Assembly (NCBI RefSeq): GCF_040954645.1
Contig: NC_092804.1
Location: forward strand, 39,089,753-39,153,752
Source of the DNA: Diabrotica undecimpunctata
Taxonomy: Eukaryota > Arthropoda > Insecta > Coleoptera > Chrysomelidae
DNA: 64,000 nucleotides
Direction of reading: 5' to 3'
Shown in pieces: positions 23,225 to 33,271 of this stretch (position 1 is its first letter; every line of letters starts with the position of its first letter). The notes below the pieces were generated by a model, which was not told the DNA's origin, did no database searches, and saw only the letters and a program-made list of their open reading frames with translations. The position numbers and the translations under genes are program-made.

Positions 23225-24650
23225 CGTATTTCTAACTATTATTCGTTTTCAGTACAGTGCAGCCAAGTTAGAAAAAAAGCATGTTAACTTAGAAAAGGAT
23301 CACTAAAGGAGCAATTTAACCAATTTATGGCAATAATGTTAGAAGACCCTGAGGATTCCAGACCAACAACTAACACATCCACGGGGGAAGCTAAGCTACC
23401 TGAGGAAAAGGAATGCCAAACGTTCCAAACGTTTAAAACGTTTCTCGTCAAGGCGTTGTCTCATCTTTCAAGTCTCTCAAGTCTTTTCTCTACTAGACAT
23501 CTTTTTACTTAAACTTCTTTAATCATATCTTCTTTTGTACCTTTGATTTCTCTTTCCTTATCTTCTTTTGTTTCACCGATTTCTCTTTTCATCTTTTTTT
23601 TTGTCTCCTTAATTTCTCGTTTCATATTTTCTTTACTTACTTTTAAGGCCTCTGTTTTAATAAAAGACTCTTGAGCAACTCTCTCTTCCTGACAACGTTT
23701 CTCTTCAGCTTCTTGTCGACGTTTTCTTTTTTTGCCCTTTTTCGTCAGCCTCTTTTTTTTTCTTCTCTCTTCAACTTTTTTTCCTGGCGAAGTTTTTCTT
23801 CAGATTGTTATTCATCTTGACGACGTTTATCTTCAGCCTCTTTTTCTTCCCGACGACGTTTTTCTTCAGCTTATTTTTCTTTCTGCCGACGTTTCTCTTC
23901 AGCTTATTTTTTTTTTCCTGTTGGCGTTTCTCGTCATCCTTTTTTCTTCCTGACGAGGTTCTTCTTAAGCTTCTGTTTTTTTCCAGACGACGTTTCTCTT
24001 TAGCTTCTCTTTCTTACTGACGACGTCGCTCTTTAGCCTTTTGTTCTTCCAGACGACGTTTCTCATCAGCCTCTTTTTCTTCAAGACGGAAGTTCCTTCA
24101 TCTTGGTCTCTTTTCTTGTTTTACCATACAAATTCTCGATAATAGCTTGTTTCACTTAATCCCATTTTCTTCTGGCACCAAATCTTACGTTTTCTTACGG
24201 TTCAGGAATTAAGTTAAGTAAACGTCGTTTAACAAATTTTATTTAATTCACTTAACTGCAAAACAAGCTTACTAAATAACTAATATCTCAATAACAATTA
24301 TAAGTACAACAATAATTATCGCCTATAATAATTTGGGTATCGCTGACACACTTGTTCAATTACAGATGTTTTAGAGATCGTTGGCGAAGACACCAACGCC
24401 GAATCAGAGCTTTCAACACAAAATTTCAAAAGAATATTACCAGTGAAGCTTTGATAGAACGCTAGGTAGAGTTTTTGAGATAAAAAGAGCTTCGCTTCGT
24501 GAATTACAGGACTTTAATTACAGTCAAATATCAAGAATTGGTCGCATTGCTCCTATGGTGATCCTTTCCCAAGTTAACATGCTCTTTTCCTAACTTGGCA
24601 GCACCGTACTGAAGACGCCAATAGTTAGAATTACGTATATACGGTTGTCT
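23211..24650. repeat. inverted repeat pair enclosing gypsy gag-like sequence
   Basis: The left arm 23211-23314 and right arm 24547-24650 are inverted copies of about 100 bp with scattered mismatches, sharing for example CAACCGTATATACGTA and AGCATGTTAACTT. Inverted rather than direct orientation is unexpected for LTR-retrotransposon sequence, so this may mark a rearrangement or a separate foldback element. Confidence 0.7.
23515..24115 (-). pseudogene. gag-like protein segment with Glu/Lys/Arg-rich repeats
   Basis: On the minus strand a roughly 60-base unit recurs, encoding variants of EEKRRQEEKEAE, then KREIKETKKKMKREIGETKE. This is a charged, helix-forming stretch, often found at the N-terminus of insect Ty3/gypsy gag proteins. 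Frames shift several times. A similar but shorter Lys/Glu-rich stretch opens the second gypsy fragment near 58700-58550. Function is inferred from that parallel and from the integrase 650 bp away; the segment alone would not identify it. Confidence 0.5.
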
Positions 24651-24767
24651 TCCATATTTGTTTTCCTTTGTAGCGAGATATGTCGATACCTTCTACCTTT
24701 ATTTTACTCTTGGCTCGCATTATATTTTTCTTGTCGTTTAAATCGTTCTAAGCTTTTGGGATTTTTC

Positions 24768-25055
24768 TTAATACCCAAGATTTTTTATTAATTCTTGCCA
24801 TAATTCTAATTTAAAATTTCGTTCTTTATCAGAATGTAACTGTAAAGGAACTCCATGTCTTGATACGACGTGTGTTATAAATGCTTCTGCTACAGTAGTC
24901 GCTTCTTGATGAGGAAGGAATAAAATTTCAGGCCATTTTGAAAAATGATCCATTGCGACTATTAAGTACTTATTCCCTCTCTCTTTCATCGGAAGTGGAC
25001 CGGGAATATACACTGCATGTCGTTTAAAAGGCTCTTCGGAAAGATATTGTGACAT
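24768..25055 (-). pseudogene. Ty3/gypsy integrase core fragment
   Basis: Reads PFKRHAVYIPGPLPMKERG, KYLIVAMDHFSKWPE, EATTVAEAFITHVVSRHGVP and LQLHSDKERNF. The first two acidic residues of the D,D-35-E integrase core are seen in the A-M-D-H and H-S-D contexts, the first in an altered setting. The frame ends after LGY before the final glutamate region. In an active element this enzyme inserts the cDNA. The upstream zinc finger is cut off by a (TA)n tract at 25068. Confidence 0.85.
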
Positions 25056-25062
25056 TTTATTT

Positions 25063-25067
<5 letters not shown>

Positions 25068-25097
<30 letters not shown>
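25068..25097. repeat. (AT)n microsatellite
   Basis: About 30 bp of alternating AT at the broken 5' edge of the integrase fragment. Confidence 0.95.
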
Positions 25098-25099
<2 letters not shown>

Positions 25100-25239
25100 C
25101 AAATTTTCGATTAAACGAAATTTTTAGTTTACCCTGTCGATCAAATCAGGTCCTTCAAATCGAATTATTGTTTCACTATAAAATATTAGGTACTAATACT
25201 GACAAACACTTTAGATATAACAATAATAAATAGTTCAAA

Positions 25240-25970
25240 GAAAATCTTGCTTTTCCTGGTCATTTATATCGGGTAATACCATCTCATCCTCAATATTTGG
25301 ATCTCCAATTAAGTCTCTATAAAAGGCTCTGCAGTTGTCGGAAAAATTTGCGCCACTATTTGCGACAAAATTTAAGTTTTGAAGATTTGCAGCCGTTTTT
25401 TTCCTTGGTGGACGTAACTCTTTGACCCCTACGGGTTTTTAATCAATATTTTGTGAAATACTTCTTTATCTAAATAGGTTTTAACGTGCATCACAAAGGG
25501 ATTACCTTTTTCAAAACGAATCTACTTAATGTCACGCCAATTAATCACAGTTCCACCTTCAGCTTTCTTTCGATAAACCATTATAAGTTTTGCAAGAGGT
25601 TTCCAATTAATAAAGGTATGGTCAGATGTTGTATAAACTTCATTTCATTTTGCGTTCTTTGCAATGGTTACCCATTTATGCGGCAAGTATACAGGGATAT
25701 TTTTGGCCGCCATGTCTATTCTAGCATGCATTGAGTCACAGTTTCGTTTTATAAACGAGAACCGGATTTGTTGGATGTGTTGGAACGTACAGGACCTGTT
25801 GCAGGACAAAAGTACAGGCGTGTATGGTTAAGTCATTTAACGCAGTGACAATTTTATCAGATATTTTTCATCTCTTGCCCTGTTCTTTAATTGTATGTGG
25901 CAATAGTAGTTCTGCTGTAGCGTGTGCTTGTCTGCAGGATTTGCTTTTTTTGCACAGTTTGTTTCCATTT
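25240..25970 (-). pseudogene. decayed ORF of unknown function
   Basis: Minus-strand pieces read RFSFIKRNCDSMHARIDMA, AKNIPVYLPHKWVTIAKNAK, then after a stop NEVYTTSDHTFINWKPLAKL, EGGTVINWRDIK and KGNPFVMHVKTYLDKEVFHK. The C-terminus FYRDLIGDPNIEDEMVLP is in another frame. The order and spacing look like one old protein rather than chance. It resembles, from memory, a family of repeat-associated insect proteins with a C-D-S-M-H-x-x-I motif, but I cannot name it and assign no function. Confidence 0.4.
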
Positions 25971-26345
25971 TGCGAATGTTTTTTTTTTCAAGTTTTTAAG
26001 TTTTGGTTGTCTTCGTTTTAGGGTTTTTCGTTCGCTGTAAATATTGGTCTCAATCGCTTGGGAATTGGAAATAATTTCGTTGATATTCTTAATATTACTA
26101 TTTTCATCATTTAGTACTCATCATCACAAGTACTGATAATAATGATTCAATTTAATTGTAGGTTATAACTGCTACAGCCCTATCTGAACAGTCAGCTTAA
26201 ACCTCCGAACCTACGTCAAGGTCGTGCACCCCCTATCGGAGGTTAGATTCAATTAAGCTACTATTCAAATTATCGTATGCAATGTACTGAGTTTCAATAA
26301 ACTCTACCAATTTTTGAAATGACTGAATTTTATTCGATTTGTTTT

Positions 26346-27340
26346 CTAACTCAAAAACTTTACTAAATCAGCGTCTAGTTTCGACAGAAGTAAATTAAAC
26401 ATAATAAAGTCCCAATGTTCTGTCGGAAAACCTAATTTTTTCAATGCTTCTGGGTCATCAGAGATGCTAGGAGCATCCTCTGGGATCCATAGAAAGGCTT
26501 TGGTAAGTTTTGGAAGTTTATCCTGACTGACAACAGCCAGTGATGCTTCCTCCCACGGTTTGAGATCAGCTGTAACCTTTTCCAGCCATGCAAGCGCCCC
26601 ATCGTCATCACAGACTACCTCACTCGAGTAAGTCCACGATTTGAACGTGCGTGCTTTTACCTGGCTGTTGGAGGTGGACAAGATTGCTCTGTCCAATTTC
26701 TCGATCAGGCTGTGTTTAATAAGGTTTGCCCGGTCGGCAGTGACCTTTTCATACGGGTGTACCTATAATAGCGACCTTAAGATGTCTTAAGGCGGCTTCC
26801 ACGAAGCTTTAGTAATGAGCAGCGGCGTTTCCACCACTGCGTGACTTCTTATACTTCCGCGGCGTGCCCTCCATGGAGGTACTTGGGTGAAGGCGCTTCA
26901 CACCGGGGGCTGTCGGTCACTGTCCTCTTTTGGAGGTGGAACCGTTGTCAGCCTCAGATGTGGGTACCTTCACTTTTGTTTTGGGAGGTGCTGGAGAGGC
27001 CTTCTCCTTCTTTTTGCCTCGGCGGCACAAATTCTGCGGCGCTTTGGCCGATTTTCCTGAGGTAGTCCTTGTCCATCCACTCTTGGGCCGAGATTTGAGG
27101 TGAACATTGCTGTCCATTCTTAGCTCCGGCTTCAAGCTGAGGTGAACGTTTTCGTCCAGCCTCCGGTTGGGCCGAGATTGGAGGTGAACATTTTTGCCCA
27201 TCCTCAAGTGCGGCTTTAAACTGAGGTGAACCTTTTGGTCCAGCCTCGGAATTTGGTTTTGGTTTTTTGTTTTTTTTTTGTTCATTCATGTTGTTCCCAC
27301 GAGTATCTAGGAAAAGGTTGTTGGTCGCCCCTGGCACAGC
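26346..27340 (-). pseudogene. TE-encoded protein with DUF4780-like C-terminus
   Basis: The open C-terminal frame (26346-26696) continues upstream in frame to 26745 (HPYEKVTADRANLIKHSLIE). It carries VKARTFKSWTYSSEVVCDD, LKPWEEASLAVVSQDKLPKL and TKAFLWIPEDAP, which I recognise as the DUF4780 pattern common in insect mobile elements. Upstream, after one or two frame breaks near 26760-26910, lies a proline- and glutamine-rich N-terminus with repeated S-P-Q units (26917-27337) beginning MPGATNN. The region is GC-richer than its surroundings. No reverse transcriptase follows, so only the 5' ORF remains. Its molecular role is unknown. Confidence 0.55.
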
Positions 27341-27990
27341 CCCGCATTACCAGGGGAATGCTTTATACAATGGGCTTTGCCTGGTTCCCCAGGAGGATCG
27401 TTCACGACCACATAAAACCCTGTGGCCATACAGTCATCGGCACGATTACCTCACACCTTAGCTTGGGTAGGCTGCTTCTTGCTCGCTGAAGCAGTTTATC
27501 CATTCCTAGTCTCTTGAATACCTGGGAAAAATTTCCAGATACCCCATAGAGCTGTCGTGATAGAAACTGTTCTAGCTTGGTCGTTTCACATATTTCTATA
27601 CTTTCCATATTAACCAGGGGTAGTGCGTTTACAGGGGGTACCTTCATTCAACGGAGAGCTTATTATTAGGGAGATCCCATTCATTCACACACACATACTT
27701 GTTCCACTTCCTACGCCAGACTACAGCCCCATGGTACAATGAACACAATGTGTTATATTGAACACAATGTGTTATGAACACAGCGTGGGTTATGATAAAA
27801 CATATGGCGCTAACTTCACCTACATAGAAAGATATCTATTAGTATAGTACAATTGCGAACTAGGTTCATTGTCTACATAGATAATAATGGTTCTATATAT
27901 TCTGGCGCCATTTGGAACAAAACTTAAAATAATTATGCGGTTTACTGTGTAAATATCTCAAAAGTGGAAAAATTGTAGGAACCAAGTAAT

Positions 27991-27992
<2 letters not shown>
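27341..27992. other. no gene recognised
   Basis: About 650 bp with no family I recognise, though 27330-27650 is moderately GC-rich and may be the 5' untranslated part of the DUF4780 element. A small imperfect direct repeat (GAACACAATGTGTTAT) sits near 27740-27775. Confidence 0.35.

Positions 27993-28062
<70 letters not shown>
27993..28062. repeat. (AT)n tract, left flank of the PLE palindrome
   Basis: About 70 bp of pure alternating AT directly abutting the left palindrome arm. Confidence 0.97.
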
Positions 28063-28066
<4 letters not shown>

Positions 28067-28107
28067 ATTACTGAGTTCTCGGGAAGAACCGCGTTGAGAA
28101 TTTAAAA

Positions 28108-28147
28108 CTCGACGTTTCGGCACCCATTTTGGAGCCATTATCAAGAG
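28108..28147 (-). ncRNA. hammerhead-like motif, left PLE copy
   Basis: The mirror image of 30125-30164. The minus strand reads CTC-TTGATAAT-GGCTCC, a short loop, GGGTGCC-GAAACGTC-GAG. It has the order of a hammerhead: stem I, core, stem II, GAAA, and a palindromic ACGT that could pair between two molecules. The 5' core is UUGAUAA instead of the consensus CUGAUGA, so catalysis is doubtful. Confidence 0.45.
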
Positions 28148-29146
28148 GGATACGGTTCGGTTCGAGTTCGGGGTCTCAATCTGCCTACTCCCCTCACTCG
28201 AGACGTACCAGTATCGTGTTCTATATTGCAAGAACTGTCTCTCGGCACTGAGGTCTCAATCTGCCTACTCCCCAGTGTCGAGTGACAACCGGTCTTACCC
28301 TGTGTGGCTGCTTTTATACTCGCTGTATGCGCGGGAACGGTATGCGCTGACGTGGTCTGAACTGACGTGGCCTGAGCGGTGTGGGCGGGAGGTCGCTGAA
28401 GAAGGGGTCGCCATGTTGCCGGCAATCGTTTCGCGTCATCGCGCGTGTTCAAGCTGTGAGGCCGTTTTTCGATTTCGATAGCTTCACGAATGATTCTCGC
28501 TTTTAATGAGCGGATGGGAGCGATGGTTTTTGCTTTTTCGAAATCTATTTTGTGGCCTGTCTGAATGTGATGTTGGGCTAGGGCTGAAGTGGTATCGGAA
28601 TGTTTGACTGATAGAGAATGTTCGTAAATACGGTTATGGATTCGTCGGTTTGTCTGTCCTACGTATGTACGTGGGCAACTGGAACAAGCTATCTCGTAGA
28701 CACCATGGTCTTCATTGGGGATTTGGTCTTTTACGGATCTAACGAGATTGGACAATTTGGAGTGAGTGGTGAAGATGGTTTTGATATTAAGAGGGATAAG
28801 AGTTCTACTGATCTTGTCAGTGACACCTTTAATAAAAGGTAGAAAGATTTTGGGTTGATCCGGCGGCAAGGTTTCTTTTTTGGATGGAATGGGGTTTAGA
28901 AGTTTTTGAATGCTTCTATTGATTTGGGTTTTGTGGTAGCCGTTTTGTAGGAGTGTTTGTCTTATTGAATTGATTTCGGATGACCTGTGATTGTTGTCGC
29001 TAAGTCTTATGGAACGGGAAATAAGAGTGTTGATGACTGAATTAAGTTGAGCGGGGTGATGATGTGACTGGGCATTGAGATAGCGGTTTGTATGAGTTGG
29101 TTTCCGGTACACGGAATAGGAAAAATCAGAAAAATCCACCTCACAG
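28141..29146 (-). pseudogene. Penelope-like element, RT end plus GIY-YIG endonuclease (left copy)
   Basis: The reading frame from the palindrome centre begins FSYSVYRKPTHTNRYLNAQS, the conserved end of the Penelope reverse transcriptase thumb. A linker of about 130 residues follows, then the GIY-YIG nuclease: GVYEIACSSCPRTYVGQTN (residue ~161 of the frame), RIHNRIYEHSL with the catalytic arginine, and IREAIEIEKR with the metal-binding glutamate. The C-terminal tail is Pro/Thr/Arg-rich. The frame is fully open to 28141. The palm and fingers are missing through 5' truncation, so the copy cannot move by itself, though its endonuclease domain looks intact. Confidence 0.9.
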
Positions 29147-30131
29147 TTTTTCCTATTCCGTGTACCGGAAACCAACTCATACAAACCGCTATCTCAATGC
29201 CCAGTCACATCATCACCCCGCTCAACTTAATTCAGTCATCAACACTCTTATTTCCCGTTCCATAAGACTTAGCGACAACAATCACAGGTCATCCGAAATC
29301 AATTCAATAAGACAAACACTCCTACAAAACGGCTACCACAAAACCCAAATCAATAGAAGCATTCAAAAACTTCTAAACCCCATTCCATCCAAAAAAGAAA
29401 CCTTGCCGCCGGATCAACCCAAAATCTTTCTACCTTTTATTAAAGGTGTCACTGACAAGATCAGTAGAACTCTTATCCCTCTTAATATCAAAACCATCTT
29501 CACCACTCACTCCAAATTGTCCAATCTCGTTAGATCCGTAAAAGACCAAATCCCCAATGAAGACCATGGTGTCTACGAGATAGCTTGTTCCAGTTGCCCA
29601 CGTACATACGTAGGACAGACAAACCGACGAATCCATAACCGTATTTACGAACATTCTCTATCAGTCAAACATTCCGATACCACTTCAGCCCTAGCCCAAC
29701 ATCACATTCAGACAGGCCACAAAATAGATTTCGAAAAAGCAAAAACCATCGCTCCCATCCGCTCATTAAAAGCGAGAATCATTCGTGAAGCTATCGAAAT
29801 CGAAAAACGGCCTCACAGCTTGAACACGCGCGATGACGCGAAACGATTGCCGGCAACATGGCGACCCCTTCTTCAGCGACCTCCCGCCCACACCGCTCAG
29901 GCCACGTCAGTTCAGACCACGTCAGCGCATACCGTTCCCGCGCATACAGCGAGTATAAAAGCAGCCACACAGGGTAAGACCGGTTGTCACTCGACACTGG
30001 GGAGTAGGCAGATTGAGACCTCAGTGCCGAGAGACAGTTCTTGCAATATAGAACACGATACTGGTACGTCTCGAGTGAGGGGAGTAGGCAGATTGAGACC
30101 CCGAACTCGAACCGAACCGTATCCCTCTTGA
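29126..30131 (+). pseudogene. Penelope-like element, RT end plus GIY-YIG endonuclease (right copy)
   Basis: The plus-strand twin of the left copy, with the same residues from FSYSVYRKPTH to the final RPRTRTEPYPS at 30131. Only the residues encoded by the 21-bp spacer differ. Truncation falls at the same place in the RT thumb as in the left copy, which is hard to explain by two independent insertions. In PLEs the GIY-YIG domain nicks the target DNA and the RT copies RNA from the nick. Confidence 0.9.
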
Positions 30132-30164
30132 TAATGGCTCCAAAATGGGTGCCGAAACGTCGAG
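30125..30164 (+). ncRNA. hammerhead-like motif, right PLE copy
   Basis: CTC (stem I) is followed by TTGATAAT, then GGCTCC/GGGTGCC (stem II with one mismatch) around a short A-rich loop, then GAAACGTC and GAG (stem I). Penelope-like elements are known to carry hammerheads of this minimal-stem-III type at their terminal repeats. It lies just after the stop codon of the GIY-YIG frame, as expected for a PLE 3' repeat. Two core changes suggest decay. Confidence 0.5.
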
Positions 30165-30236
30165 TTTTAAATTCTCAACGCGGTTCTTCCCGAGAACTCA
30201 GTAATTTTCATTCATCTGACCGCGGAAACTTATCCG

Positions 30237-30239
<3 letters not shown>

Positions 30240-30309
<70 letters not shown>
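30240..30309. repeat. (TA)n tract, right flank of the PLE palindrome
   Basis: About 70 bp of alternating TA, matching the tract on the other side in length. Confidence 0.97.
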
Positions 30310-30313
<4 letters not shown>

Positions 30314-31092
30314 TACTAAACGATTCTAAATTTATTTTATTGAAATAAATATATCTCTAACATTGGTGTTGGTCCAAAACTATGTTTTAATCGAACAATA
30401 CCTATACCTAATAATTCCATATAGTGTCCTCTATTTTCCATTTTCTTTAACATCCTGTCTGGCAATAACCGACCGACGTGAGATTAAATAAAATAGTTTT
30501 ATAATTCAATGATTTCCAATCAAGGACCTCCTTTTGTGGGCTCATAAAAACGATGCTGCGGTTATGGTATGGTGGTTTCTCCGCAATGTCGAAATCGTTC
30601 TCCCGACCAGAAGTTAAAAAGAGAAGTCTTCGTCAAAAAGAGCGTAACGATGACAGTAACGCGGTAATTTAATAAAAATCGACTGAATCGTTATCGTTTA
30701 TGACAAGTACACAGCTTTTACTTGATTGAAAAACTGATGGCAAAGCTTCATTTTGAACTATTGATGCTAACAGGCGAGAGGCGAAAATTTTACACTATTC
30801 TTTGCTGAATATATTGCTGATGCAGTTAAAATTAACTTATTGATTTACTGACTGGCGTATTGACACGGGCTTTTACACAATTTGTTAGAGAATATGAGAC
30901 TATATTTAAACCTGTTATACCTTGACCAGCTTCTGAAAGGTCGCACGTATTATAGTTATAATTAGTTTTCCCTCGAATATAAACTTCATTAAAAAAAACA
31001 CTGATATCACAACTATAAAATAGAAAATGTTTTTCTCAAATATCTTATTGAAAATACACTATAAATTACAATAATCACATCGGACATCACAC
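30310..31092. other. no gene recognised
   Basis: Includes a few GC-rich words (30540-30660) but no motif or open frame. It may contain the 5' end of the following transposon, whose terminal repeats I could not place. Confidence 0.35.
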
Positions 31093-32249
31093 GGAAAATA
31101 AAAAGCAAGAAAAAAGTAAAACTAGAGGTAGGAAAAGCATTGTTTTCGATGACGAGACAAGGAATATTATACGTCGAAAAATTCATTCATTTTATTTTCG
31201 GAGTGAAATTCCAACACTGAAAAAAATTTCTCAAGAGCTCGAAAACGATGACTCTTTATCCAAGATATCTCGTAGGGTCTTAATCAGAACCATGCGCGAA
31301 ATGAACTTTCGATATGTAAAACGCAACAGAAAAAGTATGCTATTAAAAAAAATGAAATTATTCTGTGGAGAAGAAAATATTTAGAAGAAATACGAAAAAT
31401 TCGCAGCACTGGACGCAAAATATATTATTTGGATGAAACCTGGATTACCGAAGGTCATACAGTTGGAAAAGTTTGGCAAAATTTAAATGTCAAAAGTAAA
31501 TGCGAAGCATTTATAGAAGGCTGGTCTACAGGATTAAAAGCTCCATCAGGAAAGGGACGGCGTTTAATCATCACCCATATAGGAAGTGATACAGGGTTCC
31601 TTGATGATGATTTGCTTCAATTTGAGTCGAAAAAAACAGGTGATTATCATAAAGAAATGACTTCCGAAGTATTTGAGCGCTGGTTTAAGAGAATCTTACC
31701 AAAATTGGAATCTGGGTCTGTGGTTGTTATGGACAATGCGCCATATCATAGCCGCAGACTAGAACAATTACCGACGACGGCATGGCGGAAAGGGAGAATT
31801 CAAGAATGGGTTACAGAAAAGGGGATTGCATACGAAGAATCAATGCTCAAAATTCAACTACTTGACATTGCACGGTTAAAGAAAAGTGAATATCTTAAAT
31901 ATGTTGTGGATGAAACTGCAAAAGATTATGGTGTCAAAATTCTACGTCTACCATCTTATCATTGCGAACTTAATCCCATTGAACTTATCTGGGCCCAAGT
32001 GAAAGGAAAAGTAGCACGCAATAACAAAACGCTCACATTAAACGAAGTTAAAGAACTTTTGATTCAAGCAATCCTCCATGTAACTCCAGAGAAATGGGCT
32101 AAATGTATAGGCTACATAATTAAAGAAGAATATCGTATGTGGGAACTGACACTGATGTCAAAGTTTTACTAGAGCCAATTATAATTACACCAGGTGAAGA
32201 TAATGACAGCGATAGCAGCACTGCATCTTCAGATTTAGACAGCGAATAA
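31093..32249 (+). pseudogene. IS630-Tc1-mariner transposase with DD82E spacing (Sailor-like)
   Basis: The N-terminal DNA-binding part (31100-31355) reads GRKSIVFDDETRNIIRRKIH and ISQELENDDSLSKISRRVL. A one-base shift near 31355 leads to the long frame. The catalytic domain has IYYLDETWITEGHT (first D), VVVMDNAPYHSRR (second D) and YHCELNPIELIWAQVKG (E). Exactly 82 residues separate the second D from the E, far more than the 34-41 of Tc1 and mariner, and equal to the described DD82E/Sailor group. Near 32145 another shift hides the acidic C-terminus (TPGEDNDSDSS, ending at 32249). Two small lesions are all that inactivate it. Confidence 0.85.
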
Positions 32250-32697
32250 TATTTTCTAATAGTTTAGTAGGAACATCAGCATAAAAAAACCAGAAACAAA
32301 AAAAAACGAGAAGAACATAGTAAGTGTGTATAGTGTTTGTGTTTAAATAGAATAGTATAATGTTTTGTTACATCCAAAATTATTTTTATTTTGTTTTTAT
32401 AGAATTTTATTTTGTTTTATAGGATTTTATTTTGTTTTGTTTTATGCTGTTTAAGTGTTTTGTTTATTTTATTTAATGGGACAATATGGCTCTTGGCGAA
32501 CACCCATTTAAAAAAAAGTGACGCGCCACAAGACATACCTCTCGAGTGGTGTGGAAACTGTCTTAAAATTTGTTTTAAAAAAATTTCATTGTGTAACTCT
32601 TTAAAAGGACGGGTCACGTCAAAAGACGTTTTAGCGTAACTTATGCGACAGCCTGGTGGCATCAGTAAGCTTTCTGCAAAATTACTTGTTTTTTATA
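32250..32697. other. AT-rich 3' region of the transposon, no gene
   Basis: T-rich sequence with repeated ATTTTATTTTGTTTT words. Presumably the 3' flank of the DD82E element; terminal inverted repeats were not identified. Confidence 0.35.
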
Positions 32698-33120
32698 GCT
32701 TTTTGTTTGTGGCGTTCTGTATTTTTAGGAGACTGTATGGAATAAGCCACAAAATATTTATTTATAGGTTTAATTTACTGATTTTTCGATCTCTTTATAA
32801 AGACATCGTTTTCAAATATACAAGTGATAGTAATATTTATTTTTCTATGGCTTTTTGCTTGCCGTTCTGTATACTTAGAAATAATGTTAGGAATAAGTAA
32901 CAATATATTTAATTGAAATGTTTAATTTACTGACATTTCGATCTCTATATAAAGAGATCGTTTTCAAATATACAAATGATAGCAATATTTATTTTTCTGT
33001 GGCTTTTTGCTTGTGGCATTCCGTATTTTTAGGGAGAATGTTGGAAATAAGCCACAATACATCTATTTACATGTTTATTTTACTGACGTTTCGATCTATA
33101 TTACAGAGACCGTTTTTAAA
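32698..33120. repeat. 152-bp tandem repeat, about 2.8 copies
   Basis: Units start with GCTTTTTG(T/C)TTG at 32697, 32849 and 33001, a period of 152. Each contains GGAATAAG(C/T)(C/A)ACAA, TTTACTGA(C)NTTTCGATCTC and a hairpin such as GATCTCTATATAAAGAGATC. The minus strand reads stem, then GAAACGTCAGTAAA. The same modules occur singly at 3615-3692 and 37725-37810. It is a small satellite-like array or the tandem terminal repeats of a retroelement; no coding capacity. Confidence 0.85.
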
Positions 33121-33185
33121 GTGAAGAAAAAAAAAAGAAAATAATATAAGAATATATAATAATAAACAAATAAAATAAATATAAC

Positions 33186-33271
33186 TATAATTTATATCTT
33201 TGAAAACGGTCTTTGGATATAGAGATGGAAACTTCAGTAAAAACCTGCAGATAAATATATTGTGGCCTATT
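33186..33271. repeat. inverted partial copy of the 152-bp unit
   Basis: Reverse-complemented modules of the unit (ATAGGCCACAATATATTTA ... GACCGTTTTC, minus strand) face the tandem array across about 65 bp, forming a large imperfect hairpin with the third unit. Confidence 0.7.

Larger units (their letters stand above)
28063..30209. repeat. ~2.1-kb near-perfect palindrome of two PLE 3' halves
   Basis: Arms 28063-29125 and 29147-30209 are reverse complements (position p pairs with 58272-p) around a 21-bp spacer, 29126-29146. The translated arms are identical over more than 320 residues, and antisense shadow frames are also identical, so divergence is near zero. Both sides end in (TA)n; the right side has 30 extra bases first. 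Confidence 0.97.

Noticed and set aside
23327..23512. Plus-strand 61-codon gene
   Set aside because: It overlaps the minus-strand charged repeat region and has no supporting motif.
28275..28842. Additional genes antisense to the PLE copies (also 29430-29997)
   Set aside because: Shadow frames of the GIY-YIG and linker coding strand, mirrored in both arms.
32698..33120. CRISPR array
   Set aside because: Units of 152 bp are contiguous with no unique spacers and the context is an insect genome.
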